From Owenia fusiformis (Eukaryota > Annelida > Polychaeta > Sabellida > Oweniidae): a DNA stretch of 64,000 nt. Position numbers and translations under genes: made by a program. The notes under the pieces are model-generated. The model did no database searches. It was not told the DNA's origin and worked only from the letters and a program-made list of their open reading frames with translations. Position 1 is the stretch's first letter; each line of letters starts with the position of its first letter. Below are positions 10,138-46,435 of the stretch, piece after piece. The stretch spans positions 19,307,759 to 19,371,758 of the forward strand of contig CAIIXF020000009.1 in NCBI GenBank assembly GCA_903813345.2. The letters run 5' to 3'.

Positions 10138-11832
10138 TATATGGATAATTGTAAATATATGCTATGATATGCACGAGACACTGTAATAAACAAACTTACT
10201 TACTTACTAAACTATAAACACACAAAAATTACTATTAGTACAGTATCTATCAATAACTGTTTAAAATGTGGTAGAGAAAAAATCTCTTTCTAAAATTGGA
10301 GTCGTAATGGTTAATTGAAATTAGGTTTAATCAGTACCATTATAAAAAACAATGAATTAACTCTGAGGGATATGACCAATTAAACATTTAATTTATGTAT
10401 GGAACATGATATCATTTTTGAATTTCAACTCTCACAAAATTATGTGAATGGATGCTGCATGATACAAAGTTGGTGAAAGGGTCGGCAGTATATCACAGCT
10501 CGAGGAGTCACCTTCCCATTAATCTTCCGCGGTAACGTAAATCCCTGGAAACTGGACCTATTTTGTTATGTTTAGTGCAACCTCATCGCTGTCCAAGAAT
10601 TCATTTTGCAAACTTGGGAACCTATTTTGTTTCATTCAGTACAATGTCATCGCAGTCCAAGCAGTCCTGGGAACTTATTTCATTTCTTTAGTACAATTTC
10701 ATCAAAATCAGGCCAGGGAGTGGTTCGGTGGGTTTGAGGGAACAATCTGACCAAAAATCCTGTCAAAATCGTGCAGTTTTTCAACATTCTACACACTTTT
10801 CAAGTGATTTTGGTCATTTTTGGTCAAAATTTCCATATATTGAATTGAACCACAGAATTTGCACTGAACAAAACTAGTAAAAAGGTGAATCCTTAGACTG
10901 CGATAAACTTTGTTAAAAGGGGCCAGTATGTGCCTGCAAGCCAAATTTTAACAAATAGTTTCTTAACATTTTGAGTTATAGCAAAAAATGTGAACAACAT
11001 GTATGAAAACGGGCAGTCTTTTCTAAAAATGCAAGGAAAAAAAAGTGTACTAACATTAAAATTTTGATTTAATTTTATCACCAAAACAGATGATGGATGT
11101 ACAGACGAATGGATGGATGTAATATCTCTTTCAAATTACAGCAAATGAAATGACATCCCACAATCCAAAAATACAAAGCTAATTCTAACACAGATCAAAC
11201 CATGCTTATAATTCTAGAAATAGACCAACCCGATATATGTCTGGTATTAAACACTCAGTGTGTTTATGAAACTGTGGACCACAGAATTTATGCTCCTTAC
11301 ATCCAATATGGCATGATCGACACCAGAAATAAGACTGAAATGTTTGAAATACTTGTTATTTCTAAAGATTTTGAAAGCATATTCAGTCACATACATGTAC
11401 AAGTTGTACTTTCTTTTTATTTATTTTAGTTTATTCTTCCTTCGTACACATGCTTGTAAATGAACAGATAATTTTATGCTCTAAAATAAAAACATGTGTT
11501 TTTACTTCCTGAAAATTGTTTTCATTAAATGCAGAAATTATATGCGTTATTCCTATGCTGTGGTGTATAATGAAATCAAAATAACTTAACTAGTATTTAC
11601 ATATTTGTCACGTATACTTTGCATAATAAGCATGTTTTATTATAAAATTTCAAATAATCATAAATCTTCACCTCTCAAAATCGTCATCAGGTTATTTTTC
11701 AATCATACTGCTAGACAGGCAATAATAACCAGTAAAGGGTAATGTAGTTATTCTATATCATTTTTTCTATAATACTGCTAAACAGGCAATAATAACCAGT
11801 AAAGGGTAATGTAGTTATTCTATATTACTCAC
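10138..11832. other. CEP112 intron or downstream region with two small tandem repeats
   Basis: No further CEP112 exon could be established. Around 10545-10730 is a degenerate three-copy repeat of about 60 bp (GGGAACCTATTTT...CATCGCAGTCCAAG). At 11706-11825 is a two-copy repeat with a 67-bp period. A possible 33-nt phase-0 exon at 10512-10544 is discussed among the rejected items. Confidence 0.45.
11706..11825. repeat. Two-copy tandem repeat beside a CEP112 donor site
   Basis: The segment beginning TACTGCTA(G/A)ACAGGCAATA occurs at 11706 and 11773, a period of 67 bp. The second copy ends within 10 bp of the minus-strand splice donor of the CEP112 exon at 11833-11871. Confidence 0.8.
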
Positions 11833-11871
11833 CTCGTCTTCCTTCTGACCTGCACTGTCAAAATATATTGA
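11833..11871 (-). CDS. CEP112: CEP112 coding exon 4 (39 nt)
   Basis: The exon translates as SIYFDSAGQKEDE in phase 0 at both ends. It has a TTATTTCAG acceptor and a GTGAGT donor on the minus strand. It continues the CEP112 N-terminal region after the Met that ends exon 3, where vertebrate CEP112 also reads SIYFD. Because it is short, support comes from phase, splice sites and the homologous residues together. Confidence 0.75.
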
Positions 11872-12488
11872 CTGAAATAAAATAAAAAATTTGGGGTTCA
11901 GATCTGCAGTCATAAAAGGTGTAGTTATCATTATATTTTTATATATTTTATATGACCATAGTTGAAACTAGGAGAATGAAATCCAAGATACATATCTATG
12001 GAAAACAGCTTAATGACTGTAATCTTATACTTAGAGATGGGGTGGGTAACTCTAAGCTATCCATTGGGGTTAGTAATGGGTGGTATTCGGAAATAATTGT
12101 GTATAGTGTCTCATATCTTATAAAATGTTGTTTTATTTATGAATTTTAAAATGAACCAGCACTATACATACAGTGGAGATTATAACTGAAGAAAATATTT
12201 AGTTCAGCCCATCTGAGTGCACTGTACCATTTAGTTTCACACTTTAATACTTCACATACATGCAGTCAATTTTGTTAACAAAACTTGTGAGAATTTGAAA
12301 AAAATTTCACTTTCAAAAAGTATGTTAATAAGAATGGATAGTTAGTATGTGTAGCAGTTTGTGGAAATGGATTATCTTGAATTTGGGGAAAAATTTGAGC
12401 CAGCCCTTAAATATTATGAACGCTGCATGACTAATAACTATAATCAGACTAGAGTTGTTTTTACATATACTTTGTTAAAAAAACATAC

Positions 12489-12606
12489 CATATAGGTTGG
12501 CAACGTTGCAAGAGGTCCATCTTCTGGTCGCTGTGTGAAGGGGCCTTCAATAGTTCCACGTTTCAACATGTGAAGCATCAGCTCAACATACATATTGCGA
12601 TTCTTC
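12489..12606 (-). CDS. CEP112: CEP112 coding exon 3
   Basis: The exon encodes the KNRNMYVELMLHMLKRG... part of the conserved N-terminal domain (DUF4485) of centrosomal protein 112. It begins in phase 2 (finishing an Arg codon) after a TATTCCAG acceptor and ends in phase 0 at a GTATGT donor. Joining it to exons 2 and 4 keeps the frame open. Confidence 0.85.
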
Positions 12607-12883
12607 CTGGAATAACACAACAAATGACTGTGCTCAATTTTGCTTGACACTAACCATCACAAGAGTGCTACTCAGAAAATAAAAGTTGAGAAGTGAAGTG
12701 ATACAAATGTATTACCTGGTCACATATATGATTCTCCTTTGGAAACCAAGAGACAATGGAACATTCATGCCTTACAGAAAAGTCCCACCATGAGCTCACT
12801 CACATAGTGATTCCTTAGACAAAAAAGTGTCCATAAGAAGGCAAAGTGTGAGCAAGGAACAATGGTTTATTTAAGGAATAAAG

Positions 12884-12991
12884 ACCTTGATTTTATGATT
12901 TATGGCGTAACATATGACCACAAATTTGATTCTGTTCATTGTTCTTTGGCAATGGCCAGAATAAAATTTGAGGTCATATAATCGAGGTCTT
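12884..12991. repeat. Imperfect hairpin in a CEP112 intron
   Basis: AAAGACCTTGAT...CATATGACCACAAATTTGATTCTG is followed after about 25 bp by CAGAATAAAATTTGAGGTCATATAATCGAGGTCTTT, split here into arms. The arms are roughly 40-45 bp. It resembles a short palindromic MITE; no target duplication is clear. Confidence 0.65.
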
Positions 12992-13332
12992 TGTTACGAT
13001 TCTGATATGATAATAAACAGACAAGAAACACAACTATTTGCATTTATGAATTTCATCGGTCATATATACTCCAATACAGATCAGTAAATCAATTGTTCTA
13101 GCTATTGTGACGTCACGTATCATATTAGAATTACCAGTATGGACTCCATTAAATGAGCATTAGTTCATTCAAATGACACTTTTGAGATGTCGGAGCAGGA
13201 GGACGGATACACACAGTCAAAAGGATGGGGTTGAAAATTCCAGAGGTTCATCATGTGAGACAACGGCTCACATGTACCCCAATGTTTCAGATTACATTCA
13301 TAGTTTAAAGCAATGTGTCTTAATCCATTTAC

Positions 13333-13399
13333 CTGCCAGATACTCCTGGACCTGGTGGTTCACATAACTTCTTTATCCACAGAGCACATCTCTGCCGCT
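13333..13399 (-). CDS. CEP112: CEP112 coding exon 2
   Basis: The exon encodes ERQRCALWIKKLCEPPGPGV plus SGR, the best-conserved segment of the CEP112 N-terminal domain. The acceptor is TTGTTTCAG and the donor GTAAAT on the minus strand. It enters in phase 1 and leaves in phase 2, matching the neighbouring exons. Confidence 0.88.
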
Positions 13400-13783
13400 C
13401 TGAAACAACAGGTAACATACATTACATCCAGATATGTGGTTCAAAAATTGTCTTTTACTTTTAAAATTCTAAAAATTTGACTTAGAACTACGTTGTGTAG
13501 TCCATCTAAAGAGTCGACAAAAGATTTATACACACATATTGAACAGATGATAAATTCTTTCACTAAACATGTAAATTGCACTTCTCAAGGGTTACATGAA
13601 AATTCATCCTATAAATCTATTGATAATTCATGCTTAGGGGAATTTTTTTATGTCTACCATGGTCTGCATTGTTACTCAACCCAAATGGTGGTGAAACTGG
13701 TAAGTGATTAATTGGTTCCTTGTTAAAGTTTCACAAGGTAACAGAACGTAAATCAATGATATATTTTAGAAGACCCCTTGTAC

Positions 13784-13905
13784 CTGATTTATGTGGTAGG
13801 CGGAGGACATGAGGCTTCAGGTCAGAGAGAAACTGATCAAACTCTGCATCCAACTTTTGTCCTGCTTCTATGGGGTCCATCATGTTGTATGGTTGTTGTA
13901 CACAC
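13784..13905 (-). CDS. CEP112: CEP112 first coding exon
   Basis: CEP112 is a coiled-coil centrosomal protein with an N-terminal DUF4485 domain. This exon carries 22 nt of 5' leader after a CTGTTTAG acceptor, then a double ATG (first at 13883-13881) and MMDPIEAGQKLDAEFDQFLS DLKPHVLRLPHKS, ending one base into a codon at a GTACAA donor. The segment LDAEFDQFL..LKPHVL.LPHK is characteristic of the family. An upstream non-coding exon is implied by the acceptor and was not located. The gene runs left. Only about 95 codons of a protein that is usually over 900 residues were found, so most exons are unrecognised or beyond the left edge. Confidence 0.87.
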
Positions 13906-14132
13906 CTAAACAGAAATTAAAACTCTCAAAGATGGACACATCATAAATTACATGTATCTAAATCAGGATTTAGGATCATAGGGAAAATTTATTCACTTTA
14001 ATTTATATAAAGGGATGTTAAAATGCTAACCAAGCTAAAATTCTAGCATGAATCACCATTGTCTACCTGCCTTTAAACTATCCTCTGACTCCTTCAAATA
14101 ACCTAACAGCTTAGATGCTGAAAAGATCTTAA

Positions 14133-15310
14133 CCTCTTGACTACCTGGCGAAATGACCTTAAAACCCAGAATGATGAGAATGTTAAAGTCCCCGTCTAAA
14201 GTTTGAAAATATTTTTTTATCATTCATTTACTATTTGTCAGGACTTAAAAAGTGGTTTTAGAGATTTCTGAACAAAAAAAAATTTTGAAAAAAAAGTTGT
14301 GAGCATTTCATTTCTCAAATATTTAAATTTCCCGCCATTTTTCAAAAAAAGTTGAAATTTCTTAATCATCAAATATTTCTTAATGCATTTCAAAAAAGAT
14401 TATCTTTTTAACACCAATGCAAAGATTGAACAAAGGACACACTTTTTCAATAATAAAATGCCATATTTAATGGGCCACTTCAATGTTTTAGCATATCAAA
14501 AATATTTTGAAACATTAGTGATGTCACTGAGGTACCAAAAACTTTTTGAAAAAATTGAAATTTTTTTTCCGATGTCAATCTTTTCTAAATATGTTAGACT
14601 TTCATAAAAAACCAATGTTGATTGTCTAACCAGGTCAAAAGGAAGAATAAATTATGTTTTAGATATCATTGTACCATCTATGAGAACTAAAATTTTGAAA
14701 TGCATTTTTCTCAGAACCATTTTCATGCACTGATAAGTTCATTTCTCGCTTATTTATGAACCGATTTTCTTAATTTTTTCGGCAAAAAACATGGGAGGAT
14801 GAATGCTATACATTGGTATGATTTGTGGTTAATTAGAAGATATGAGTGACCTCTAAAAGTTGGTTTTAAATAAATTCACAAATTTTGGAACAAAAAGTCT
14901 ATCAAAAACCACTTTTTGAAATTAAAAAAAAAGTTTCACATATCACACTTTGATAACATTGGGTAAGACTACAATATAAGCCAAAGTGGTTTAAACTTTA
15001 TATGGGGCCTTTAAGGTTTTAAATTATATTCTATTCAAATTCTATCACTGTTAAATTATATATCTGCTTTATATGGGCTTATTAGCCTTTTGCAGATTAT
15101 TGACATAGACATGAGAAATGCTGTCACAAATTTTTTCACTAAAATTGCTCTTATTATGTGTAGAAATGATCTCTGCCATCTAATTTTAAGTTGAGCATCT
15201 AGAGTTGTTTAGGTATGTAGTAAAATGTCAAAAGGTGGCAAAAATGAAAAATTCTCTGGTTTCAACTAACTTTAGAGCCTGGGATTCAAGAGGTTATTAA
15301 CAATCCCAAG
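14133..15310. repeat. Dispersed repeat D, copy 1
   Basis: The start (CCTCTTGACTACCTGG at 14133) and the part from about 15100 to 15310 resemble 32802-33100 in IRE1 intron 14 in the same orientation. About 900 bp in the middle (roughly 14190-15090) have no counterpart there and may be an insertion. The class is unknown. Confidence 0.55.
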
Positions 15311-15961
15311 TACATTTTTTGACATTTAATGGGAGTTTGGATGTCAATAACACTCAATTGACTTTTACTGAATTTATGGAGCCAGATGGTTATTTCTTCA
15401 TTTCTATCATTGAAACTGTCCAATGAATGAGTGCATTGTCAACAGGAAAAGACTACCTTCCAATTAGTCCAACAACATTAGACCTAGCCTGGGCCTCGTT
15501 TCTTTTCTGACATGTCTTATGGCCAAGGCTAGGTCGAACCTCCATGATCATTTTGCCTTTGATGTGTTAATTTAATCGTTCCGCAGGTTTCGACAAGTGG
15601 AACTAATTAAACCCTGAAAACATGGTAGTATGGTAATTGCGGAAAAATGGTTTCGATGGATCCAGAACTTGCAACAAAGGAAAGAATAGTAAGGAAATTA
15701 AACTCAATAACGGGCCAAGAAAATTCCTAATAGTGAAGAACGCCGTTATTGATTTTAACAACGTTGAACTACCTTCCAATAATGTAAAAAAAATAAATTA
15801 ATTAATGTTGATAATAAGCTTTGCCAGATAAAGGAGAGTTGCTATCAACTGTATATTAGTAAACTAAACTGATTATTGAGCTGATAATTGACAATGTTAA
15901 TTATTAATCAGAGCTTATAATTATAAGATTAACTAATATGTAGAATTTGTGCTGATCAGGT
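15311..15961. other. Intergenic, nothing recognised
   Basis: Sequence between CEP112 and IRE1 with no supported gene. A 5' leader exon for CEP112 could lie here. Confidence 0.4.
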
Positions 15962-15963
15962 TA

Positions 15964-16452
15964 CTGTACTCCGGGTAATGTTCGCGTGCGATTTAATTTC
16001 GCTTTGTTCGCGAATGTAGTAAAATCGCGAACATTTATCGTCGCGAAATTTGTCTTAAATCCCCGGGGATTTGACCCGGGCCTTTTGATATGTTTCGTTC
16101 AGTGTGAAACGTTTCTTCCAGTGTTGTTGGGCGAAGGCCTAAAAACATTTTGAATTGGCTTATTAGGCCAACAAAGGCAAGAACTGTTGACGACAATGAT
16201 ATCCTACAAATTGAAGTTGAAAAAGCCATTCAAGAATATTCAAATAAATTCCCTAAACGTGGGAAATACAAACATAATTCGAATTCTGAACGGGCTAAAA
16301 TAGCCCGCATTGATTCACGGTAATCGGAAAAAATTCAACTTGTGCAATCTGCTAAGTGTCATCAACTCAAATCCGCGAAATTAAATAGCCGCGAAATCGC
16401 AATTTTGAAAAATCGCGAAATTTTATAGCGTCAAAATTTACCCGGAGTACAG
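15964..16452. mobile_element. TA-flanked MITE rich in TTCGCG (full-length copy)
   Basis: The ends CTGTACTCCGGGTAA (15964) and TTACCCGGAGTACAG (to 16452) are perfect inverted repeats, flanked by TA duplications at 15962-15963 and 16453-16454. Inside are many TTCGCGA motifs and a CCCCGGGGAT palindrome. Shorter copies lie in IRE1 introns 1 and 3. The size of 489 bp and the TA target fit a Tc1/mariner-type MITE. Confidence 0.85.
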
Positions 16453-16802
16453 TATATCACACCATTGACATCTCCTGCTATCAAATAATTGAACTATTGC
16501 GAATAGTCAATCTAATATCGCCTAAGGGGTACTTTCATCCTTCGTCCTGTTACCTTTTACATTTCCAGAATCTCACCTAAATGAGCTAATCTTGTTGACT
16601 GGAACTTGAGTCTTATAGTATCCCATTACCAAAAATTGTAAAGTAAAATTGTATTCTTAACCTAATTTCACTGTTTTTTTCAGTTGACCTGATCAAAGTA
16701 CATTTAGTCCTAATTATCGCATATCAGAACAATCTTAGATACCATATAATTTATCTACATCAATTGATAATTTGCGATCACCGAATGGATTCTATATTTT
16801 AG

Positions 16803-16823
16803 TGACGTCACAATTAGGCCACG
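16803..16823 (+). promoter_or_regulatory. CRE next to a near-ERSE-II site
   Basis: TGACGTCA at 16803-16810 is a perfect CRE palindrome. ATTAGGCCACG at 16813-16823 differs by one base from the ERSE-II consensus ATTGGNCCACG used by NF-Y and ATF6/XBP1. They sit about 710 bp upstream of the IRE1 ATG. Function is inferred from motif alone. Confidence 0.35.
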
Positions 16824-17380
16824 CACTTTTAGATACTTGATTTTGAGAGACGGGTGAAAAACAAGCAACTAGAGACCATTTAGCAGCATTATAGCGCATT
16901 AAAGGATACAAACAAACAAACAAGCGGTTCAAACAGATTCATCATTCACTGATTCAGATGAAAATAGAAATAAATTTTACCAACCTTCAATAGCAGATAA
17001 TTTAGGAGTCTACGTTCGCTGAATTTCTAATGGGAACGTTCATCTTACCACATAAAACAACATTCAATGTTGTTTTAACTGCTTAAGAGAGTGAGTTATA
17101 ACGAATTTTCCGAAAGTTCAAAAAATAAAAATATTTTGAGTTTTGAATTTTCCGGTTGCGCATGCGTAAAAATATCTTCCGTTCCACTTTCGGTTTCAAT
17201 CTTTCAATTTATTTTGTTTTCTATCTTGTTTCCTGTGAATTTGAAACTTGATTGCAGCATATATCAATGAAATAATAATTTTTTTGATTTTTCTGAATGT
17301 TTTTTCTTATTTCTGGTTTCAATAATGTATTTTAAACAATTTTGACAAATCAAGCATTGACAGGTTCCCAACAGAATTAG

Positions 17381-17385
17381 CCAAT
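17381..17385 (+). promoter_or_regulatory. CCAAT box upstream of IRE1
   Basis: AGCCAATCAGA, a good NF-Y type CCAAT box, lies 146 bp upstream of the IRE1 start codon. Confidence 0.4.
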
Positions 17386-17530
17386 CAGATTACTCCTAAT
17401 CAGTCTGGAACAGGAAGTGAACATTTCCAAAAGATGCATTTATTTTCTTGTGTATTTTTACAAATATGGTGTAAAATCATAAACAATTGTTTTGACCAAG
17501 ATTTAAACTAGTAAGGTTTGACAAGGAGCT

Positions 17531-42865
<25,335 letters not shown>

Positions 42866-45211
42866 ATCCATTGTAGATTGATTGAATCATTTATGATTGA
42901 TTGAATCATTATGGGTGATTGAAAAATCATATATGGTTAATTAGTGCAATAATGCACAAGCGCACATTATGCTCCTGTGTATAAATTAATGAAAATACAT
43001 TAATATAAGAATTAGATGTAGTCGGGAATTTGGTCAAAATATTAAAGAGTTAAAATGATTTGGCATGCTTCCCATTATTGTTGAACCTCAAGGATATTTA
43101 TACGTAACTGATGTAACACTAATTTGTCAGAAACACATAGATATTTAAATTCTGTTGATTTGACATCTTGTTTTTATTGCGCTGTACATGTATTTACAAA
43201 AGTTGAATTCTGTACCCCCTATTTCACAAAATTGTTTTTACAATAAAGTCACATAGTTCATAGTTTGAATCAATATGTAAAGTTTCATGCAGAGAAATAT
43301 GAAAATATTTCATTTTAAAAAGATTGTATAGTTTTTGTATTGTATAGTGATAATTTTTATGCTACCTTGTGCTTTTGAATAGGATATTAAGATTCCATGC
43401 AGAACTTGTATTTCATCTAACAAATAAGTAAATAAATGATGACGATATAGATTTGATCGATTGAGTTGGTTTGATTTCTGCAATAATGTGAAAAAAAGAC
43501 AGTATTGTTCAATTCAGAAAATTTCATCGCAGAAAATCATCAACCATCACTTCAGTTTTAAGAAGTCAATTATTGGGTTGATAAACAGTTCTCATGGGGA
43601 TTATATATTTTGTGAAGAAAATAGGGTGGATTAGGGTTGATAGTTGATACCATGACAAATTCTCATCTCTATGCACTTTTAGTTCTAGAAATAATGATTT
43701 ACTGGATATTTGATCTTCAATTGTTAGAAAACTTTGAATTTCTTTGAGATTCAGGTATTCCTTATTCTGAATTTTTTTTTTAAATTGAGCCCTGAGAAAG
43801 TTAGACCTTATTTCGGAGCACTTATATTTTGTAATTAATAAAAGCGTGCATTTGTGTGCTTTTTGACACATTAATTTTTAATAATATTAGGTCAGATGTA
43901 AAAGTGTTTCAAAAGGAAATTTCATTGAATATTTAATTACTCTCCAACCTAATCCATATTTTACATGAATTCAATCCAAACCCACTCGATTCAACCCATT
44001 TTATATTACTTGCCATAAAATGAGACGCTCAAATTCACAAAAAAATATTTTTGGGGTGCAGAAAATTTTTTCTAAGGTCAGGGTGCACTTTGATGAAATT
44101 TCATGACCATGTGCTATTTTCAGATAAACATAACTCATTCCACACATCGTCTACATCTTTCATTCTTGCACAAAAGATGCATTAGTGTACCTAGACTATT
44201 AATTGAGGGTTGATAGTTCTTCAAACATGCTCCCTGGCCTTAAGTATAAACAAGTCTATATAATTGTACATATTATTTGAGTAATGTCAAAGGGAGGTTT
44301 TTTGTTTTACTGTACTGGCTTAAAAGGATAAAATAAGAGATTTGTAAATAATGTTTAAAACCTATTTATTTCATGATTTTAGTTCAAGTAGTACATGTTG
44401 TAATGTTTTATCATTCAAGAAATCCATTTCTGTACTTTTTGCAGTTATATGTAAATGATTTTTGAGTGCCATAATAGGCATGTAGTCTGTTCATTGTAGT
44501 TACAATAACAATGCATGTATATGGTGTTACAAAGATCAGGCTTTCACTTTATTTTTCATATGCATGTCCTCCATAAAGGCCAATAAAGCTTCTTTTCTAC
44601 TGGTATTTCATCAATAAGTGGTGATATTTATCTATTTTTGTGACTGGCATTTAAGCATATAGAGTTTGTATCTGTGTCAATGCCTGTAACAATCGTTACA
44701 CCTTAGTAACCATTTGCATTAACTTCAGAATTAAATGAGGTGTGATCTTGAAGGTTCTCTAATATTTTTTTGAATTTTGTATTCAATATATTCAGATGAG
44801 ACTTTCAAAGAATATGCAATGTAAGGCCAGCAAAATTATTTAGAAATGGCTGCCATAGTAACCAAACATTCAGGGACCCATGGTAACTACAAAACTTACA
44901 TGAATAACCTCCTTTAACGATATTTTAAATTCATAATAACTTATCAAGTATACATTGTATATATATAAATATTTATTTTTCAATACATTCTTATGTATAT
45001 CCAATGTATCATTAACATCTTAATGATGTGTTTGAAAGCCTAATTGATAGCTCATGTATTTGAATGTAATGAAAAATAAAAAATTAGAGATGTATTTGAT
45101 ATTGATGATCACTCCTCATATGTTCATAATGATTTGAAATTTTTAGTGTGAACAAATATATACATATTTTCAGTTTAAAGTGATTTGTAAAAAAAATGTT
45201 TGATCTTACAG
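42866..45211. other. IRE1 3' UTR and intergenic DNA
   Basis: A candidate poly(A) signal AATAAA is at 43242-43247, 377 nt after the stop; another is at 44583-44588. The minus ORF at 43566-43871 has no recognisable features. No other element was identified. Confidence 0.45.
43242..43247 (+). terminator. Candidate IRE1 poly(A) signal
   Basis: AATAAA in TACAATAAAGTCAC, 377 nt downstream of the stop codon. It is the first canonical signal on the plus strand after the gene. Confidence 0.35.
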
Positions 45212-45374
45212 AGCTGTCACAGTTAGGCGGTGTGGACTCACCATTCACCACTGTGTGAATACTTTTGGGCAGATATCCCCCATCACATAAAATAAAAAAA
45301 TTAATTGAAAAATGAATGCCCAAAATTAGGTATGTGGTGGCAAACAGTGAGCCCTCACAGCTAATGTGACAGCT
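45212..45374. mobile_element. Small palindromic MITE
   Basis: AGCTGTCACA (45212) and TGTGACAGCT (to 45374) are perfect inverted ends. The arms continue imperfectly (GGACTCACCATTCACCAC versus GTGGTGGCAAACAGTGAGCC). A 120-codon minus ORF overlapping it is a by-product. Confidence 0.6.
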
Positions 45375-46435
45375 ACTTTGATGACAAGTGTAACATTTTT
45401 GCAATACTGCATAATTCAAGGAGTAATGAGCTTGAATTGAACTCATGAAATAGAGATATTACAAGAGTATTCAGATTTTGGATATTATCTGTTACTATGG
45501 TAACATTTTTAGTGAAAACTTATGATCTGTTTAAATTGAAATGCATACAGTGATCACATGTAGGCATGTTATAGATGGTTTCAGATTTTAGGCAATATTG
45601 TTGGTTACCGTGCCAATCCAATAAATGACTGTCACTGGGATTAGTTTTCACTCAAAACTGTGTGGAACCAGGACAAAAGTTTGAGGAAGAACTTTTTTTA
45701 TGATAGCCTAATATTATGCCTTTGTTGTTAAATATTGTTCTTATACATAAAATTGAAATATATACATATTGTTGTAAATATGGCATAAACATGTACATGT
45801 TACAGAATAAATATATTTTAATGAAATTTAACTTTTTGAGATTCCATTTACTATTAAGAGCATCTCTATGCCCAAATTAAAATCTTCACACCCTGAGACA
45901 GCATCATGCACAATGAACTGCATGTATACTATATAGCCTAGCGACTTTTCCTATATTTAGTGCGCTAAAAAGGCTCTTTTGGAGAAAAATCAAAGACAAA
46001 CAGCAAAGTCAAACTGCAAACTTGCATGTCAAGATAAATTTTAATTGTAACACATGTTTTGATTTATTATCAGTCAGCCAACATAACCTGTTAACAAGGT
46101 GTTAATGCAGCTTAATGACCAAAATCGAAAATTTCAAAATCCCTGGCAACATTAAAATGGTGATTTCTGGATTTCTTTATAAATTGGATACACATTCTGT
46201 ATGTCCCAGTGCAATTTAAAATAAATACATTAAATAAATAAATTATAGTATTGAACCTTCCACAGAATAGATGTTCTTATATTAAATTGATTTTTAGATT
46301 ATCATGAGATTCCTTTGAGTTGTCCCACTGTGTTTAATTAGAGCATCTCACTGCATAAAGATAGTAAAAATTATGGGCCCTATAGCCCTATATAAACTAA
46401 AATAATGAATGTACATCTACAATCTTTAAGCAAAT
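45375..46435. other. Intergenic, 3' side of the ASB-like gene
   Basis: AT-rich sequence. A minus-strand AATAAA (plus TTTATT near 46068) could serve the ASB-like gene. No repeat boundary recognised. Confidence 0.4.

Larger units (their letters stand above)
16455..17530 (+). promoter_or_regulatory. IRE1 upstream region
   Basis: This interval lies before the IRE1 start codon in a head-to-head arrangement with CEP112. It contains a CRE, a near-ERSE-II site and a CCAAT box, listed separately, plus CpG-containing sequence around 17150-17190 (GCGCATGCG). The transcription start is not known. Confidence 0.4.

Noticed and set aside
10512-10544. Possible 33-nt CEP112 exon 5 (GFTLPRKINGK) with AG and GTGACT borders on the minus strand
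   Set aside because: Phase fits, but the sequence is part of a degenerate 60-bp tandem repeat and I cannot match it to CEP112.
13108-13115. CRE (TGACGTCA) in a CEP112 intron
   Set aside because: A single 8-bp motif away from any promoter is expected by chance.
16035-16229. 64-codon minus ORF
   Set aside because: Lies wholly inside the TTCGCG MITE and has no domain.
43566-43871. 101-codon minus ORF after IRE1
   Set aside because: Low-complexity Lys/Ile-rich composition and no recognisable motif.
45084-45446. 120-codon minus ORF
   Set aside because: Spans the palindromic MITE at 45212-45374; no homology recognised.
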